From an uncultured Ruminococcus sp. (GTDB lineage Bacteria > Bacillota > Clostridia > Lachnospirales > Lachnospiraceae): a stretch of DNA of 64,000 nt. The DNA is taken from NCBI GenBank assembly GCA_934359255.1, contig CAKRLG010000011.1, positions 11,583-75,582 of the forward strand. The letters are read 5' to 3'. The notes beneath the pieces were generated by a model. The model had not been told where the DNA came from. It made no database searches and saw nothing but the letters and a program-made list of their open reading frames with translations. The translations under genes were made by a program, and so were the position numbers. Below, in pieces: positions 46,094 to 55,300 of this stretch (positions are counted from its first letter, which is position 1; the number at the start of each line of letters is the position of its first letter).

Positions 46094-46132
46094 ACAAGGA
46101 GCACTGCCTGTGAAGTCGGGCAGGCTCCTTGT
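46094..46132 (+). terminator. Probable terminator of the ABC-F gene
   Basis: Perfect 9-bp arms ACAAGGAGC (46094-46102) / GCTCCTTGT (46124-46132) with inner CTGCC/GGCAG pairing. The following tract is only CTGCGTTTT, so efficiency is uncertain. Confidence 0.6.
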
Positions 46133-46253
46133 CTGCGTTTTCGGGAAAATGAAGAACCGTTCATATGTTCAAACGTAAGGATTCAGTATTCTGGTATCCT
46201 GACGAAAAGGGTATGAACAGATACATGAAAATCAAAAGAAAAGAGGAGTAATT

Positions 46254-47078
46254 ATGACACAGTGTTTAAATACATTAGCAAACTCAATTCAGCAGTATAT
46301 CTGGCTGGCACCGGTTCTGGCATTGCTGGGAGGCCTTGTGACTTCGTTTACACCATGCTCGTTATCCAGTGTTCCGATGGTAATTGCCTATATTGGCGGC
46401 TCAGCAAAAAATGATACAAAAAAAGCGTTTCGTCTGTCCCTGACCATGGCGGGCGGTCTTGCGCTGACGTTTTTGATCTTTGGTTCACTGGCATCTGTGC
46501 TGGGACATTATCTTCATGAGATAGGAGCCTGGTGGTACGGTATCCTTGGGGTAATCATGGTACTGATGGCATTGCAGATCTGGGGCGTGATAAGAATTTT
46601 GCCAAACCATCCACACGATCACGGAACAGGAGAAGGTCACGGGGAACATGGCTGTGAATGCCATGATCATCATCATCACCATGAAGAAGAACATCATCAT
46701 CCTGTGGATTGCCAGGAGGGGGACGGACATTGCCACTGCGGCCCCAAAGTAACGAAAAAAGGATATTTTGGCGCGCTGCTTGCGGGAATGGTGAGTGGAG
46801 CGGTGGCTTCTCATTGTTCTACGCCTGTGATGATCGCCTTGCTTGCGATGGCGGCTCAGACCGGAAAGACGGTCTGGGGGATTTTCCTGATGGTAATGTT
46901 TGCAATTGGGCACAGTGTTTTACTGGTTACGGCGGGAACGAGTTACAGTGTTGTGGAGAGATGGATGTATGATCCGAAATATGAAAAGATCAGTAAGACT
47001 TTGCGGACAGTGATGGGGGTATTGATTTTGCTGATTGGGGTGGCTATGATTTATTTGGCGATGGTGCATGAAGGGTAG
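46254..47078 (+). CDS. CcdA/DsbD-type membrane protein with His/Cys-rich loop
   Basis: 274 residues, six predicted membrane helices in two related halves. Each half keeps one Cys in a transmembrane Cys-Pro context: Cys35 (FTPCSLSSVP) and Cys188 (SHCSTPVM), the pair that shuttles thiol redox across the membrane in CcdA/DsbD. Between helices 3 and 4, residues 118-163 hold 16 His and 5 Cys (e.g. CHDHHHHHEEEHHH, HCHCG), a probable metal-binding loop not found in plain CcdA. It could pass electrons or thiols to metal handling or redox partners outside; no thioredoxin-like partner adjoins it. AGAGGAG precedes the ATG. Hairpin B follows the stop. Confidence 0.82.
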   Translation: MTQCLNTLANSIQQYIWLAPVLALLGGLVTSFTPCSLSSVPMVIAYIGGSAKNDTKKAFRLSLTMAGGLALTFLIFGSLASVLGHYLHEIGAWWYGILGVIMVLMALQIWGVIRILPNHPHDHGTGEGHGEHGCECHDHHHHHEEEHHHPVDCQEGDGHCHCGPKVTKKGYFGALLAGMVSGAVASHCSTPVMIALLAMAAQTGKTVWGIFLMVMFAIGHSVLLVTAGTSYSVVERWMYDPKYEKISKTLRTVMGVLILLIGVAMIYLAMVHEG

Positions 47079-47108
47079 GAACGAAAAACTACTCGTCATG
47101 CAACGGAC

Positions 47109-47298
47109 GAAAGCCCACGCTTGCCCGGTAAGGGCAGACAACCGCTGGCAACGCCAAGCTGAGCTAAGTCCTAAGAAGAACTATGTGCCAGTTCGCGGAG
47201 AGCCGCTCACTGTCAAGTTCTTCTAAGGACTGGATCTCATCTTGGCTAAGGGCGCCAGCATAAGGCTGTCTGTCCTTATCGGGCAAGCGTGGGCTTTC
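47109..47298 (+). repeat. Long hairpin element B (about 190 nt)
   Basis: GAAAGCCCACGCTTGCCCG (47109-47127) pairs with CGGGCAAGCGTGGGCTTTC (47280-47298). Inward follow TAAGG.CAGACA with TGTCTGTCCTTA, GCTGGC/GCCAGC, GCCAAG/CTTGGC, AGTCCT/AGGACT and AGAAGAACT/AGTTCTTCT, up to a small apex. The unpaired motif CTGGCAACG (left) and GGGCGCC (right) is the same as in element A at 8651-8862, while the arm sequences are unrelated. It lies between the CcdA-like gene and its terminator, so it is a 3' UTR structure. No ORF inside. Confidence 0.8.
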
Positions 47299-47333
47299 TG
47301 GTAGTCGGCAGCACTTAGAAAAGAAAAGCTGGT

Positions 47334-47372
47334 AAAAGGACTGTACAGTATTGGGTTTGTACAGTCCTTTTT
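47334..47372 (+). terminator. Terminator after hairpin B
   Basis: Perfect 14-bp arms AAAAGGACTGTACA (47334-47347) / TGTACAGTCCTTTT (47358-47371) and a T-run. Confidence 0.9.
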
Positions 47373-47413
47373 GTGTGGGCTTTATTATAGAAGATTATAA
47401 AAAAGCGGATTTT

Positions 47414-48061
47414 TTAGAATTCCCTGCAACAGTCTTCCAGCAGGTGGAAGAATTGTTCTGCGTGGTAGCCGTCGTTGACGGCGTGGTGGAATTCGGTGGT
47501 GATCGGGATTTTTACCCTGCCGTCGACTTCGTGGTATTTTCCGATCATGATGAAGGGAACGTAGCTGACGGTAGGAGTATTGTAGTGGGTGAAAGAATCT
47601 GGTTTGGAGTAGCTCAGGGCTGTGTAGCTGGTGTTTGGCATGATGGATATATGCACGTTATTCAGACCGTCTTCTTTTGGGTAGTACAAGGTATCGCAGG
47701 CTTCCCCAAGGGCTTTATCTTCCAGAAATTGTTTATGGAATGCAGCAAAATCTTCGTTAAAATCAGTCCACTGATGAGTGAAGAGATGGTTGGAGTTTGT
47801 GCGAAGCAGAGTATAATGAGGATTGACCTGATCGAAGTATCCTACCTGGCCGTTAATTTTGGCATAGCGATAGTCTTGATGTTCATTTACGGTTTTGGCG
47901 ATGCAGTAGCACATGGATGGATAGAATTTCCAGTGATTTTCGTGAATTTTTTGGAGAAATTCCGTGATATCCAGTTCTACAGTCATACAGTACAAATATC
48001 CGTGAAAGGCATCGTAGATTTCTTTTCGATCCCATTGTTCATAATCAATTGGAATAAACAT
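47414..48061 (-). CDS. Chloramphenicol acetyltransferase family protein (CatA type)
   Basis: 215 residues, the usual length of the trimeric type A enzyme. The catalytic signature HHAVNDGYH (192-200, catalytic His193) is intact, as are the N-terminal DYEQWDRKEIYDAFHG and SMCYCIAKTVNEH segments; the active-site SYVPF region is also present. It would acetylate chloramphenicol with acetyl-CoA, but many gut Firmicutes carry CatA-like genes whose activity is untested. AAGGAGG precedes the start. It stands alone between hairpin B and nagB, with no mobile element next to it. Confidence 0.88.
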   Translation of the reverse strand: MFIPIDYEQWDRKEIYDAFHGYLYCMTVELDITEFLQKIHENHWKFYPSMCYCIAKTVNEHQDYRYAKINGQVGYFDQVNPHYTLLRTNSNHLFTHQWTDFNEDFAAFHKQFLEDKALGEACDTLYYPKEDGLNNVHISIMPNTSYTALSYSKPDSFTHYNTPTVSYVPFIMIGKYHEVDGRVKIPITTEFHHAVNDGYHAEQFFHLLEDCCREF

Positions 48062-48097
48062 AGAAGTAATACCTCCTTTAAAAGTAAAAATGATTTG

Positions 48098-48131
48098 AAA
48101 AAAGGAACAGTTCTCATACTGTTCCTTTTTT
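48098..48131 (-). terminator. Terminator of nagB
   Basis: Perfect 13-bp arms AAAAAAGGAACAG (48098-48110) / CTGTTCCTTTTTT (48119-48131). On the minus strand it ends nagB before the cat-like gene; it is symmetric and could act both ways. Confidence 0.85.
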
Positions 48132-48145
48132 TAGATACAATATAA

Positions 48146-48871
48146 TTACAGGCAGGAAGCTGCCTCTTCATCCAGAACAACGGTTACGTCCGGGTGAAGC
48201 TGAAGGATGGAAGCCGGTACCTGAGGACGAACCGGTCCGAAGAGGGCTTCTTTTACAATGGCTGCTTTGTCTTTTCCGCTGGCAATCAACAGAATCCGTT
48301 TTGCGCGCATAATGGTGCCGATTCCCATAGTATAAGCCTGTGTAGGAACATCTTCCGGTTTGTCGAAGAAACGGGCATTTGCCTGGATGGTGCTCTCTGT
48401 CAGATCCACACAGTGAGTGAATTTAGGAAAATCTTCTGCAGGTTCATTAAAGCCGATATGACCGTTATGACCAAGCCCCAGAAGCTGCAGATCGGTGCCG
48501 CCACAGTTCTTTACGATTGCTTCAAAGTCATCGCAGGCTTTCTGAGCATCCGGTTCAGTACCATCAGGAATATGAGTGTGAGCCGGGTCGATATTTACGT
48601 GAGAAAACAGGTTATCATTCATAAAGTAATAGTAACTCTGATCGTTGGTATGTGTCAGTCCGCGGTATTCGTCCAGATTGACGGTGGTAACTTCAGAAAA
48701 GTCCAGATCCCCTTTTTTGTACCAGTCTACCAGTGTCTTATAAGCACCGACCGGTGAAGAACCGGTAGCAAGACCCAGAACACAGTCCGGTTTAGTAATG
48801 ATCTGTGCGGAAATAATATTGGCAGCTTTTCTGCTCATGTCGTTATAATCTTTTGTTACAATGATTCTCAT
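48146..48871 (-). CDS. nagB: Glucosamine-6-phosphate deaminase
   Basis: 241 residues, the short Gram-positive form without the C-terminal allosteric segment of E. coli. LGLATGSSPVGAYKTL binds phosphate, NLDEYRGL carries the catalytic Asp, and LGLGHNGHIGFNEPAEDF the active-site His. It turns glucosamine-6-phosphate into fructose-6-phosphate and ammonia. AAGGAGG before the start. No nagA adjoins it. The AraC regulator just upstream (49030) is in the same direction and may control it. Confidence 0.96.
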   Translation of the reverse strand: MRIIVTKDYNDMSRKAANIISAQIITKPDCVLGLATGSSPVGAYKTLVDWYKKGDLDFSEVTTVNLDEYRGLTHTNDQSYYYFMNDNLFSHVNIDPAHTHIPDGTEPDAQKACDDFEAIVKNCGGTDLQLLGLGHNGHIGFNEPAEDFPKFTHCVDLTESTIQANARFFDKPEDVPTQAYTMGIGTIMRAKRILLIASGKDKAAIVKEALFGPVRPQVPASILQLHPDVTVVLDEEAASCL

Positions 48872-48905
48872 AAAAACCCTCCTTAGAGATCTTACATATT
48901 AAAAA

Positions 48906-48931
48906 GCGCTGTTTAAATAATACAGCTGCAT
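48906..48931 (-). terminator. Weak terminator between AraC-II and nagB
   Basis: On the minus strand GCTGT / ACAGC with an 8-9-nt loop is followed by GCTTTTT. The stem is short, so read-through from AraC-II into nagB is plausible. Confidence 0.3.
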
Positions 48932-48991
48932 CTAAAAATACGTTATCCCATTTACTGCAAAAAAGCAAGGGAAAAGAAAAAACAGAAAGTA

Positions 48992-49018
48992 GTTACTGAG
49001 AACGGAGTGAACAGTAAC
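48992..49018 (+). repeat. 27-nt repeat of second family, copy 2
   Basis: 25 of 27 positions match 15791-15817. The arms GTTACTG / CAGTAAC are perfectly inverted here. It lies 12 bp from the AraC-II stop codon. Confidence 0.65.
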
Positions 49019-49029
49019 ACTGCCACAAA

Positions 49030-49941
49030 TCAGTGCAGGACGTTCGCGGCATCTTCCTCAGATAATGCTTTGATAGAAAGTGCATATTCCGATGGAGACA
49101 TTCCGGTAAAGGTTTTGAACTGTCTGGAAAAATAATGGATGGAAGTATAACCGAGAGCATCCGAGATCTCTGTGAAGTTTGCCTGTTCCTGGCGGATCAT
49201 CTGTTTGGCTTCCTCAATTTTCAGATAAGAAAAATAATGGATCACGCCACAGTGCTGTTCTTTCTGGAAAAGCTTTTGCAGCTGAGACTTTCCAACCAGA
49301 TTCGCCTGGCAGATCTGATCCAGAGTCAGCTGGCTGTGTAGATGATCCTTCATATACAGCAGAATTCGCTGATAGAGAATGGTATCGTTTTCTTTCCGGG
49401 TGGATTTTTCGGAAGGATTCGGTTTCTCTTTTTGATTTAAGCGGCGAAGCATCGATAGAAGAAGCAGTTCAAGGTAAAGCTGGATCATCTGCTCCGAGGC
49501 AAAAAGAGAATCGGGTCGTCGTTCCATTTTCTGGGTAAACGGATTATCCAGTGGTGTTGCGATACAGTGTCGAGCTTCGCGGATAATCTGGGCAAGAAAG
49601 GTCTTTTCGGTTTCACTGATGGTAGTGATGAGATTACGGAACTGTTTCATACAGGGAGAATCACAGGAAAAAGAAATGACCACAAGATTTGGTGCAATTT
49701 TCCCGTTTGCCTGTACATTATGGAATTCGTTGGGTTCATGAAAGATAATCTGTCCCTGTTGTAAGGTCAGTTTTTTTTCGCCTGCAGTAACGGTAACTTC
49801 ACCCTTGTCCACGCATAAGAATTCCCAGAAATCATGGGATTCTCCGTGAAAGTGATACGTGTTGGTATATTCAAAATAGTGAATGGTGATAATCTGTGTA
49901 ATGTGTAGTTCTTCTGTCAGGAAAAATGGCTGGTAGGTCAT
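49030..49941 (-). CDS. AraC family transcriptional regulator (paralogue II)
   Basis: 303 residues: cupin sensor (HYFEYTNTYHFHGESHDFWEF, FHEPNEFHNV) and C-terminal double HTH (LDQICQANLVGKSQLQKLF; ISDALGYTSIHYFSRQFKTF; MSPSEYA). AAAGGAG lies 9 nt before ATG 49941; an ATG two codons earlier is too close to it. It is a clear paralogue of the regulator at 9019. It is divergent from the nucleotidyltransferase/kinase operon and co-directional with nagB, which suggests control of amino-sugar genes (inference). Direct repeats at 50024-50056 are its probable operator. Confidence 0.9.
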   Translation of the reverse strand: MTYQPFFLTEELHITQIITIHYFEYTNTYHFHGESHDFWEFLCVDKGEVTVTAGEKKLTLQQGQIIFHEPNEFHNVQANGKIAPNLVVISFSCDSPCMKQFRNLITTISETEKTFLAQIIREARHCIATPLDNPFTQKMERRPDSLFASEQMIQLYLELLLLSMLRRLNQKEKPNPSEKSTRKENDTILYQRILLYMKDHLHSQLTLDQICQANLVGKSQLQKLFQKEQHCGVIHYFSYLKIEEAKQMIRQEQANFTEISDALGYTSIHYFSRQFKTFTGMSPSEYALSIKALSEEDAANVLH

Positions 49942-50023
49942 GGCCATGCACTCCTTTCCGGAAAAAGTATCAAATATATATTTTATGATAACAAGTATAA
50001 AATAAAAACAATATAAAAGCAAG

Positions 50024-50056
50024 TTTTGTGCAAATAAAAGAAAATTTTGTGCAAAT
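50024..50056 (+). promoter_or_regulatory. Paired 12-bp direct repeats, probable AraC operator
   Basis: TTTTGTGCAAAT occurs at 50024-50035 and again at 50045-50056, exactly 21 bp (two helical turns) apart, in the divergent region between AraC-II and the nucleotidyltransferase gene. This spacing of direct repeats is the classic binding layout of AraC-type dimers. The binding protein is inferred. Confidence 0.65.
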
Positions 50057-50168
50057 CAATAAAAGAAAAAACATGGTAATCTATAGGAAACAGATAACAT
50101 GAAAGCAAATAAACAGTGGCTACTGAAAAGTTACTAAAAATCATAATAAAAGAAAAGAGGAAGATAAC

Positions 50169-51095
50169 ATGAAAAAACCGGTATTGGTAATTATGGCAGC
50201 AGGTATGGGAAGTCGTTATGGAGGATTAAAACAGATCGACCCGGTCGATCCGGAAGGCCATATCATTATGGATTTCTCTCTGTATGATGCAAAAAAAGCA
50301 GGATTTGAAGAAGTTATTTTCATTATCAAAAAAGAAAATGAAAAAGATTTTAAAGAAACCATCGGAAATCGAATCAGTAAAATCATGAAAGTATCTTATG
50401 TGTTCCAGGAACTGAACAATCTTCCGGAAGGTTACTGTGTACCAGAAGGCAGAGTAAAACCATGGGGAACCGGTCATGCAGTGCTGAGCTGTCTGGGAAC
50501 TCTGGATGCACCGTTTGCAGTTATCAATGCGGACGATTACTACGGAAGTCATGCATTCCAGATGATATATGATTTTCTGACCACCCATGAGGACGATGAA
50601 AAATATCATTATCTGATGGTAGGATACGTTCTGGAAAATACACTGACCGAGAATGGTCATGTAGCCCGTGGTGTATGTGAAACGGATGCAGACGGTTATC
50701 TGATGGGCATTCAGGAACGAACCCATATCGAGAAAAGACCTGATGGCACAACTGCGTATACCGAAGATGATGGCGCGACCTGGACCGTGATTCCGGAAGG
50801 CAGCACCGTTTCCATGAATATGTGGGGATTCAGTGCAAGCCTGTTAAAAGAACTGAAAGAACGTTTTCCGGCATTTCTGGATGAAGCAATGAAAACAAAC
50901 CCGTTAAAAGGAGAGTATTTTCTTCCGTCTGTTGTAAGCGAGCTGCTTGCAGAAGACAAGGCCGATGTAAAAGTCCTGAAATCTCTGGACAAATGGTATG
51001 GCGTGACATACAAAGAAGATAAGCCGGTTGTTGTAAATGCTATCTGCAAACTGAAAGCAGAAGGAAAATATCCGGAAAAACTGTGGGAGGAATAA
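50169..51095 (+). CDS. Sugar-phosphate nucleotidyltransferase
   Basis: 308 residues. N-terminal VIMAAGMGSRYGGLKQIDP is the nucleotide-binding G-x-G-x-R...K loop, WGTGHAVLSC and VINADDYYGSHAF (metal Asp) follow. It belongs to the UTP-sugar-1-phosphate uridylyltransferase type seen beside NahK kinases. It would make a UDP-sugar from the sugar-1-phosphate produced by the next gene. The overlap-free 4-bp gap to that gene shows an operon. Confidence 0.88.
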   Translation: MKKPVLVIMAAGMGSRYGGLKQIDPVDPEGHIIMDFSLYDAKKAGFEEVIFIIKKENEKDFKETIGNRISKIMKVSYVFQELNNLPEGYCVPEGRVKPWGTGHAVLSCLGTLDAPFAVINADDYYGSHAFQMIYDFLTTHEDDEKYHYLMVGYVLENTLTENGHVARGVCETDADGYLMGIQERTHIEKRPDGTTAYTEDDGATWTVIPEGSTVSMNMWGFSASLLKELKERFPAFLDEAMKTNPLKGEYFLPSVVSELLAEDKADVKVLKSLDKWYGVTYKEDKPVVVNAICKLKAEGKYPEKLWEE

Positions 51096-51099
51096 GATC

Positions 51100-52209
51100 G
51101 TGGAGCAGATAACAAAAGAAGAACTTCTGGATGTAATCGGAAAATTCGAACTGGGAAATCATACAGAAGTAGTCAGTGTGGAACCCTATGGAAGCGGACA
51201 TATCAATGATACGTTCCGTCTTGAAGTAAAGGAAGACGGAAAAAAGAAGCTGTATATTTTGCAGAGGATGAATAAAGATATTTTCAAAAATCAGAAAGAA
51301 CTGATGGAAAATATTTTACAGGTTACCAGTTTCCTGACAGAAAAGATCAAAGAGCAGGGTGGCGATCCGAACCGGGAAACATTGCAGGTAATCCCTACCA
51401 AAGAAGGAAAATCCTATCTGACAGAGAAAAATGGCGACGGATGGAGAGTGTATCCGTTTATTACAGATTCCCTGAGTTTTGATAAGGCAGATACACCGGA
51501 AGCAATGAAAAAGAGTGGTTATGCCTTCGGTAATTTCCAGTACCTGTTATCCGATTTCCCGGCGGAAAAGCTTCATGAGACGATTCCGGATTTTCATAAC
51601 ACAGTTGATCGTTATGCAAAATTCGAACAGGCGGTACAGAAAGATGTAATGGGTAGAGCAAAAGAAGTGGAAGCAGAGATCAGCTTTATCAAAGAAAGAG
51701 AAAAAGACTGCCACTACTTCGGAGATCTTCTGGCAGCAGGTGAGATTCCGCTGAGAGTTACCCATAATGACACAAAATTAAACAACGTGCTGTTTGATAA
51801 AGCAAGCGGCAATGCCATCTGCGTCATCGACCTTGATACTGTGATGCCTGGATTTGCGGCTCATGATTTTGGTGATGCGATTCGTTTCGGTGCTAGTACA
51901 GCGGCGGAGGATGAAAAAGATCTGAACAAAGTATCCTGTGATATGACTCTTTTCGAAGCGTACTTTAATGGATTTATGGAAGGATGCCGCGGCAGCCTAA
52001 CTGACAAAGAAGTGGAAGCACTTCCGATGGGCGCAAAAATCATGACCTTTGAGTGTGGAATGCGTTTCCTGACGGATTATCTGCAGGGAGATACTTATTT
52101 TAAAATCCATTACCCGGAACAGAACCTGGATCGTACCAGAACTCAGTTGAAACTGGTCCAAGATATGGAAGAAAAATGGGATATCATGACACAGATCGTA
52201 AGAAATTAA
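51100..52209 (+). CDS. NahK-like N-acetylhexosamine 1-kinase (APH fold)
   Basis: 369 residues, aminoglycoside-phosphotransferase fold. N-terminal EPYGSGHINDTFRL is the P-loop-like strand; the catalytic Asp224 is in THNDTKLNNVLFD and the metal-binding Asp244 in VIDLDTVMPG, followed by HDFGDAIRFG. This pattern matches NahK of the Bifidobacterium lacto-N-biose pathway, which phosphorylates GlcNAc and GalNAc at C1. The start is GTG 51100 with GGGAGG 9 nt upstream. With the nucleotidyltransferase it forms a salvage route to UDP-HexNAc. No lacto-N-biose phosphorylase is in the window. Confidence 0.82.
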   Translation: MEQITKEELLDVIGKFELGNHTEVVSVEPYGSGHINDTFRLEVKEDGKKKLYILQRMNKDIFKNQKELMENILQVTSFLTEKIKEQGGDPNRETLQVIPTKEGKSYLTEKNGDGWRVYPFITDSLSFDKADTPEAMKKSGYAFGNFQYLLSDFPAEKLHETIPDFHNTVDRYAKFEQAVQKDVMGRAKEVEAEISFIKEREKDCHYFGDLLAAGEIPLRVTHNDTKLNNVLFDKASGNAICVIDLDTVMPGFAAHDFGDAIRFGASTAAEDEKDLNKVSCDMTLFEAYFNGFMEGCRGSLTDKEVEALPMGAKIMTFECGMRFLTDYLQGDTYFKIHYPEQNLDRTRTQLKLVQDMEEKWDIMTQIVRN

Positions 52210-52245
52210 ACGATTTTATACATTTTGCCGAATAAAAAAGAAGCG

Positions 52246-52291
52246 AAAAATCATGAAATGTTTTTTTATAAGAACATTTCATGATTTTTTT
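52246..52291 (+). terminator. Terminator of the NahK operon
   Basis: 17-bp arms AAAAATCATGAAATGTT (52246-52262) / AACATTTCATGATTTTT (52273-52289) then T-run. Confidence 0.9.
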
Positions 52292-52299
52292 GTAAAAAA

Positions 52300-52328
52300 T
52301 GGACAGGCTCAACAAAGAGTGATATAAT
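52300..52328 (+). promoter_or_regulatory. Promoter of nifJ
   Basis: TGGACA (52300-52305), 17-bp spacer, TATAAT (52323-52328). Confidence 0.8.
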
Positions 52329-52392
52329 AAAAACAAGGTTGAAATTATGTAAAAGCAACTTTATTTTTTATTCAAATAAGGAGGAATTTGAA

Positions 52393-55300
52393 ATGGCAAG
52401 AAAAATGAAAACCATGGATGGTAATCATGCTGCAGCACATGCTTCCTACGCATTTTCCGATGTGGCAGCCATTTACCCGATTACACCTTCATCTGTTATG
52501 GCAGAAGCTACTGATGAATGGGCAACTCAGGGAAGAAAAAATATGTTCGGACAGGAAGTTCAGGTTACAGAGATGCAGTCTGAAGCCGGTGCAGCCGGTG
52601 CAGTTCACGGTTCTCTGGCAGCAGGTGCTCTGACAACAACCTATACTGCTTCTCAGGGTCTTCTGCTGATGATCCCGAATCTGTACAAAATTGCCGGTGA
52701 GCAGTTACCAGGTGTATTCAACGTATCTGCACGTGCTCTGGCAAGCCATGCATTATCTATCTTTGGTGATCATTCCGATGTTTACGCCTGTCGTCAGACT
52801 GGTGTTGCAATGTTGTGTGAATCTTCCGTACAGGAAGTTATGGATCTGACTCCGGTTGCTCATCTGGCAGCAATCAAAGGTAAAGTTCCATTCATCAACT
52901 TCTTCGATGGATTCCGTACATCTCACGAGATTCAGAAAATCGAAACATGGGATTATGAAGATCTGAAAGATATGGCAGATATGGATGCTATCGATGCATT
53001 CCGTAAACATGCACTGAATCCAAATCATCCATGTCAGAGAGGTTCTGCTCAGAACCCGGATATCTTCTTCCAGGCAAGAGAAGCATGTAACCCATACTAC
53101 GATGCTCTTCCTGCAATCGTACAGGAATACATGAACAAAGTAAATGAAAAACTTGGCACAGATTACAAACTGTTCAACTACTATGGTGCAGCTGATGCAG
53201 AACACGTAATCATCGCTATGGGTTCTGTTAACGATACAATCGAAGAAACAATCGATTACTTAACAGCAGCTGGACAGAAAGTCGGCGTTGTTAAAGTTCG
53301 TCTGTACAGACCATTCAGCGCAGAAGCTTTAGTTGAAGCTATTCCGGAAACTGTAAAACAGATTTCTGTATTAGATAGAACAAAAGAACCAGGTGCACTT
53401 GGCGAGCCTCTGTATCTGGACGTAGTTGCAGCATTAAAAGGAACAAAATTCGATGCAGTTCCGATTTTCACAGGTCGTTACGGTTTAGGTTCTAAAGATA
53501 CTACACCGGCACAGATCGTTGCTGTATACAACAACACAGAAAAGAAAAAATTCACAATCGGTATCGTTGATGATGTTACACATCTTTCTCTGGAAACAGG
53601 TGCTCCGCTTGTTACAACTCCAGAAGGAACAATCAACTGTAAGTTCTGGGGTCTGGGTGCAGACGGTACTGTAGGTGCTAACAAGAACTCCATCAAGATC
53701 ATTGGTGACAATACTGATATGTACGCTCAGGCATACTTTGATTATGACTCCAAAAAATCCGGTGGTGTTACAATGTCTCACCTGCGTTTTGGTAAAAAAC
53801 CGATCAAATCTACATACCTGATCCACAAAGCTAACTTTGTTGCCTGCCACAATCCGTCCTATGTAAGAAAATACAACATGGTACAGGAACTGGTAGACGG
53901 TGGTACATTCCTGCTGAACTGCCCATGGGATATGGAAGGTCTGGAAAAACATCTGCCGGGACAGGTAAAAGCATTTATCGCTAACCACAACATCAAATTC
54001 TACATCATTGATGGTGTTAAGATCGGTATCGAAACCGGTATGGGACCAACCCGTATCAATACAATTCTGCAGTCTGCATTCTTCAAACTGGCTGACATCA
54101 TTCCGGAAGCTCAGGCAATCGAACTGATGAAAGCAGCAGCAAAAGCTACTTACGGACGTAAGGGTGATGACGTAGTTGCTAAAAACTGGGCAGCTATCGA
54201 TGAAGGTGCAAAACAGGTTGTAGAAGTAACAGTTCCGGAAAGCTGGAAAGATGCAGCTGACGAAGGACTGACTATGACTCATGCAACAAGCGGAAGACAG
54301 GATGCTGTTGATTTCGTTAACAACATTCAGGCAAAAGTATCCGCTCAGGAAGGAAACAGCCTGCCGGTATCTGCATTTACAGAGTATGTAGACGGAACAA
54401 CTCCATCCGGAACATCTGCATATGAAAAACGTGGTATCGCTGTTAATGTACCTGTATGGAATCCGGAAAACTGTATCCAGTGTAACCGTTGTGCATATGT
54501 ATGTCCGCATGCAGCAATCCGTCCGGTTGCCATGACAGAAGCTGAAGCTGCTGAGGCACCAGCTGTTCTGGATATGACAGGTATGAAAGAATACAAATTT
54601 GCTATCGCAGTATCTGCTCTGGATTGTACCGGATGTGGTTCCTGTGCTAACGTTTGCCCGGGCAAGAAAGGTGCTAAAGCACTGGCTATGGAAAACATGG
54701 AAGCAAATGTTGCATCTCAGAAATTCTTTGATTATGCAGTAACTCTGCCGGAGAAAGAAGATGTTATCGCAAAATTCAAAGAAAATACAGTAAAAGGATC
54801 TCAGTTCAAACAGCCTCTGCTTGAGTTCTCCGGAGCATGTGCTGGTTGTGGAGAGACACCGTATGCAAAACTGATCACTCAGCTGTTTGGTGACAGAATG
54901 TACATCGCTAACGCAACAGGATGTTCTTCTATCTGGGGTAACTCCTCACCATCTACACCATATACTGTAAATGCCAAAGGACAGGGTCCTGCATGGTCCA
55001 ACTCTCTGTTCGAAGATAACGCAGAGTTCGGTTATGGTATGCTGTTAGCTCAGAAAGCTATCCGTGACGGTCTGAAAACAAAAGTAGAAGCAGTTATGGA
55101 AAGCGAAAAAGCTTCTGATGAAGTAAAAGCAGCTTGTAAAGAATGGATCGATACCTTCAGCGTAGGCGCTACCAACGGTGCTGCAACAGATAAACTGGTT
55201 GCTGCTCTGGAAGGATGCGAATGCGATACCTGCAAAGACATCGTTAAGAACAAAGACTTCCTGGCTAAGAAATCCCAGTGGATCTTCGGTGGTGACGGAT

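Noticed and set aside
53485..54510. Minus-strand open frame opposite nifJ
   Set aside because: It mirrors the strongly biased codons of nifJ; composition is unnatural and it lies wholly inside a conserved gene.
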